DNA from: an uncultured Holophagaceae bacterium
Lineage (GTDB): Bacteria; Acidobacteriota; Holophagae; Holophagales; Holophagaceae
Length of the DNA: 7,905 nucleotides
Direction of reading: 5' to 3'
NCBI GenBank assembly: GCA_903890595.1
Contig: CAITBU010000321.1
Location: 1-7,905 of the forward strand
Shown: positions 6,268 to 7,905 of the stretch, piece after piece
Layout: every line of letters starts with the position of its first letter
Numbering within the stretch: position 1 is the first letter of the stretch
Made by a program: the position numbers and the translations under genes
The notes under the pieces: generated by a model
Told to the model about the DNA's origin: nothing
The model's input: only the letters and a program-made list of their open reading frames with translations
Databases searched by the model: none

Positions 6268-6424
6268 GAAACGCTCTCCCCTGGCGGCGCGGGGGCTGGG
6301 AAGGTCTGGTGACGCCCGCTCGCTCCGTCCTGGAGATGCTACCCAGCCAGAGATGACGATGCAAAGCGATCAGGGGCCAATCCCCTTGCACGGCCTGGGC
6401 CTTTTGGCTCACACTGGCGGAATC
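6268..6424. promoter_or_regulatory. Divergent intergenic region between the glycosyltransferase and the proBA leader
   Basis: This must hold promoters for both divergent transcripts, but no clear sigma70 pair stands out. TTGCAC at 6386-6391 is a possible plus-strand -35 with only a weak -10 (TCACAC) behind it. A small inverted repeat AGGGG-CCAAT-CCCCT lies at about 6372-6386. I see no gene here. Confidence 0.35.
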
Positions 6425-6496
6425 ATGACCACTTTCGTGAGCTTCAACCCGCGCCCTAGCCACCCTGCCCCGCTGATGGGGTTGCACGGGGTCTGA
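6425..6496 (+). CDS. Putative proline-coded leader peptide of proBA
   Basis: This 23-codon ORF reads MTTFVSFNPRPSHPAPLMGLHGV and ends at TGA. Four of eight successive codons (9, 11, 14 and 16; 6449-6472) encode proline. They use CCG and CCT, whereas CCC dominates in the downstream enzyme gene. A weak GGCGGA lies three to four bases before the ATG. The ORF lies 69 bases upstream of the proBA start and just ahead of a terminator-like hairpin. That is the arrangement of leader peptides whose ribosome stalls when the matching amino acid is scarce. The ORF is short and could be chance; its place before a proline-synthesis gene is what makes it credible. The frame also stays open far upstream, so the start is not proven. 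Confidence 0.45.
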   Translation: MTTFVSFNPRPSHPAPLMGLHGV

Positions 6497-6524
6497 GCCG
6501 ATCGCACAAGGTTCTGTTGTTTCG

Positions 6525-6551
6525 CCCCCGACCCATGCGCTCGGGGGTTTT
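6525..6551 (+). terminator. Intrinsic terminator-like hairpin (candidate attenuator) before proBA
   Basis: A perfect seven-pair stem CCCCCGA (6525-6531) with TCGGGGG (6541-6547) closes a nine-base loop and is followed by TTTT and then CATTT. It ends six bases before the GAGG of the proBA ribosome binding site. A true end-of-gene terminator makes little sense here because the only upstream plus-strand ORF is the leader peptide. A conditional terminator is therefore the best reading. The U-tract is short. Confidence 0.55.
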
Positions 6552-6556
6552 CATTT

Positions 6557-6560
6557 GAGG
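6557..6560 (+). promoter_or_regulatory. Ribosome binding site of proBA
   Basis: GAGG ends five bases before the ATG at 6566. It lies immediately after the U-tract of the hairpin, so folding of the leader could affect translation as well as termination. Confidence 0.6.
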
Positions 6561-6565
6561 TACCC

Positions 6566-7905
6566 ATGACCAGCCAAGCTCCAGCCGCAGCATCTTCTGA
6601 GCGCCGGAACCCCATCCAGACCCGGGGCGACCTCGGCTCGGCGCGGCGCATCGTCGTGAAGCTGGGCACCCAGGTGGTGGTGGACGCCGAGGGGCGCCCG
6701 GCCCTGGGCCGGCTCTACGGGCTCATGGAGGCCGTGGCCGCCATGGGCGCCCGGGGCTGCCAGCCCCTGCTGGTGTCCTCCGGTGCGGTGGGCCTGGGGG
6801 CCCGCCGCCTGGGCCTCCAGCCCAGTGCCCTGGCGGACAAGCAGGCCAGCGCCGCCGTGGGCCAGGGCGAGCTGATGTCCCTCTACGCTGATGGGCTGGG
6901 GCGCCTGGGCTTCCCCGCCGCCCAGGTGCTGCTGACGGAAGACGACTTCTCGGACCCCACCCGCCACGCCAACCTCAAGCGCACCCTGGAAGCCCTCCTG
7001 GCCATGAATGCGGTGCCCGTGCTCAACGAGAACGACACGGTGTCCACCCTGGAGCTGGAGCGGCCCGCCGAGGGGCGCACGCCGGTGTTCAGCGACAACG
7101 ACCACCTGTCGGCCCTGGTGGCCATGCACCTGGATGCGGACCTGCTGGTGCTGCTGTCGGACGTATCGGCCCTCCACACCAGCAACCCGGCCCTGGACCC
7201 CAGTGCCGTGCCCGTGGGGGAGGTGCCCTTTGGTTCCGAGCTGGACGTGGACCTGGCGGGCCGCAGTGGCCGCGGCCGGGGTGGCATGGCCAGCAAGGTG
7301 GGCGCCGCCCGCCTGGCCGCTGAGCGCGGCGTGGCCGTGGTGCTGGCCTCGGGCCTGGAGCCCCGCATCCTGGAGCGCATCCTGGCGGGCGAGGTGGTGG
7401 GCACCCTGTTCGCCGCCAACCCCGAGGCGGCGCCCGAAGAGCCCGCCGAGCACCCGGTGCGGCGGCAGGCCATGGCCGCCCGGGCCGCCGCCCACACCCT
7501 GGCCGTCAGCACCGGCGTCACCCGCAACCGGGTGCTGGAGGCCCTGGCCGCAGGCCTGCTGACAGATGCCGAGGCCATCCTGGCGGCCAATGCCCTGGAC
7601 CTGACTGCCGCCGAAGGGACCATCAGCCCCGCCGCCTTCCAGCGCCTGCGCCTGAGTCCCGCCAAGCTGCAGGAGATGGCCGCCGGTGTGCGGGCCGTGG
7701 CGGCGCTACCCGAGCCCCTGGGCCGGGTGGACCTGCGCCGGGAGCTGGATGCGGGCCTGGAGCTCACCCGGGCGTCCTGCCCCCTGGGGGTGCTGGGCGT
7801 GATCTTCGAGTCGCGGCCCGATGCCCTGGTGCAGATCAGCGCCCTGGCCCTCAAGAGCGGCAACGCGGTGCTCCTCAAGGGCGGCCGTGAGGCCCGCCAC
7901 TCCAA
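6566..7905 (+). CDS. proBA: Bifunctional glutamate 5-kinase / glutamate-5-semialdehyde dehydrogenase (ProB-ProA fusion), C-terminus beyond the window
   Basis: One uninterrupted frame (446 full codons) encodes two consecutive enzymes of proline synthesis. Residues about 26-284 are glutamate 5-kinase: IVVKLGTQVV at the nucleotide-binding start, LVSSGAVGLG at 69-78, LNENDTVS at 153-160, FSDNDHLSALVA at 175-186 and GRGGMASKVGAA at 237-248. The PUA domain that ends many bacterial ProB proteins is absent. After a short acidic linker (285-297) comes ProA: a NRVLEALAAGL helix at 321-331, LRLSPAKLQEMA at 361-372, PLGVLGVIFESRPDALVQ at 406-423 and SGNAVLLKGG at 431-440. The catalytic cysteine of ProA lies past the right edge. 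The product would turn glutamate into glutamate-5-semialdehyde with ATP and NADPH, channelling the unstable acyl phosphate. This is the architecture of plant and animal P5CS. The first 25 residues are an extra polar extension. Confidence 0.95.
   Translation, partial: MTSQAPAAASSERRNPIQTRGDLGSARRIVVKLGTQVVVDAEGRPALGRLYGLMEAVAAMGARGCQPLLVSSGAVGLGARRLGLQPSALADKQASAAVGQGELMSLYADGLGRLGFPAAQVLLTEDDFSDPTRHANLKRTLEALLAMNAVPVLNENDTVSTLELERPAEGRTPVFSDNDHLSALVAMHLDADLLVLLSDVSALHTSNPALDPSAVPVGEVPFGSELDVDLAGRSGRGRGGMASKVGAARLAAERGVAVVLASGLEPRILERILAGEVVGTLFAANPEAAPEEPAEHPVRRQAMAARAAAHTLAVSTGVTRNRVLEALAAGLLTDAEAILAANALDLTAAEGTISPAAFQRLRLSPAKLQEMAAGVRAVAALPEPLGRVDLRRELDAGLELTRASCPLGVLGVIFESRPDALVQISALALKSGNAVLLKGGREARHS

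Noticed and set aside
5333..6487. Open frames overlapping the glycosyltransferase (5333-6487 -, 5353-6312 +, 5265-5975 -)
   Set aside because: They are shadow frames with skewed composition. The 5188-6267 frame has conserved glycosyltransferase motifs and a ribosome binding site.
6425..6565. T-box riboswitch for proline before proBA
   Set aside because: I found no T-box consensus (such as the conserved TGG-binding bulge segment) and no room for the long stem I. The leader-peptide attenuator fits better.
6551..7905. Minus-strand and alternative open frames across proBA (6551-7495, 6883-7905, 7008-7562)
   Set aside because: They have low-complexity, Arg/Ala-rich or Pro/Trp-rich composition, while the plus frame has unambiguous ProB and ProA motifs.

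Overview
The window looks like a stretch of chromosome from a GC-rich Gram-negative bacterium. It has a lipoprotein signal, a predicted outer-membrane barrel and strongly GC-biased third codon positions. The style of the repeat island and of the collagen-like protein would fit an acidobacterium of the Holophaga/Geothrix type, but that is a weak guess that needs a homology search. No rRNA, tRNA, insertion sequence, phage gene or CRISPR array was found.

Positions 1-3414 (minus strand) hold a compact three-gene unit: a small beta-barrel-like exported protein, a lipoprotein with one Ig-like domain, and a large secreted collagen-like protein that runs off the left edge. The collagen-like protein has a signal peptide, an N-terminal domain opened by a YQGRL motif, and Gly-X-Y blocks rich in Gly-Ala-Thr and Gly-Ser-Val. 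Three globular modules of about 50 residues interrupt these blocks. A good sigma70-like promoter (3463-3491) precedes the unit. Just upstream of its -35 box lie two copies of TTCTATGA exactly 21 bp apart, the geometry expected of an AraC-family operator.

Positions 3579-4607 (plus strand) encode a divergent AraC-family regulator, the obvious candidate to bind that operator. Its start has no Shine-Dalgarno sequence and may be leaderless. Positions 4608-5187, between two convergent genes, form a lower-GC island of degenerate interspersed repeats with a long imperfect palindrome and several small hairpins. I see no credible gene there.

Positions 5188-6267 (minus strand) encode a family-2 glycosyltransferase with a helical, TPR-like C-terminal half, starting at GTG. 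Positions 6566-7905 (plus strand) encode a ProB-ProA fusion, that is, a bifunctional delta-1-pyrroline-5-carboxylate synthetase for proline synthesis; it is cut by the right edge. It is preceded by a 23-codon ORF with four proline codons in eight and then by a terminator-like hairpin ending just before the proBA ribosome binding site. This matches a classical amino-acid attenuator and is the most interesting regulatory signal in the window.

The two main stories are a surface-protein operon under a divergent AraC-type regulator, and a fused proline-biosynthesis enzyme apparently controlled by a proline-coded leader peptide. Both rest on reading the sequence alone and were not tested by alignment or experiment.
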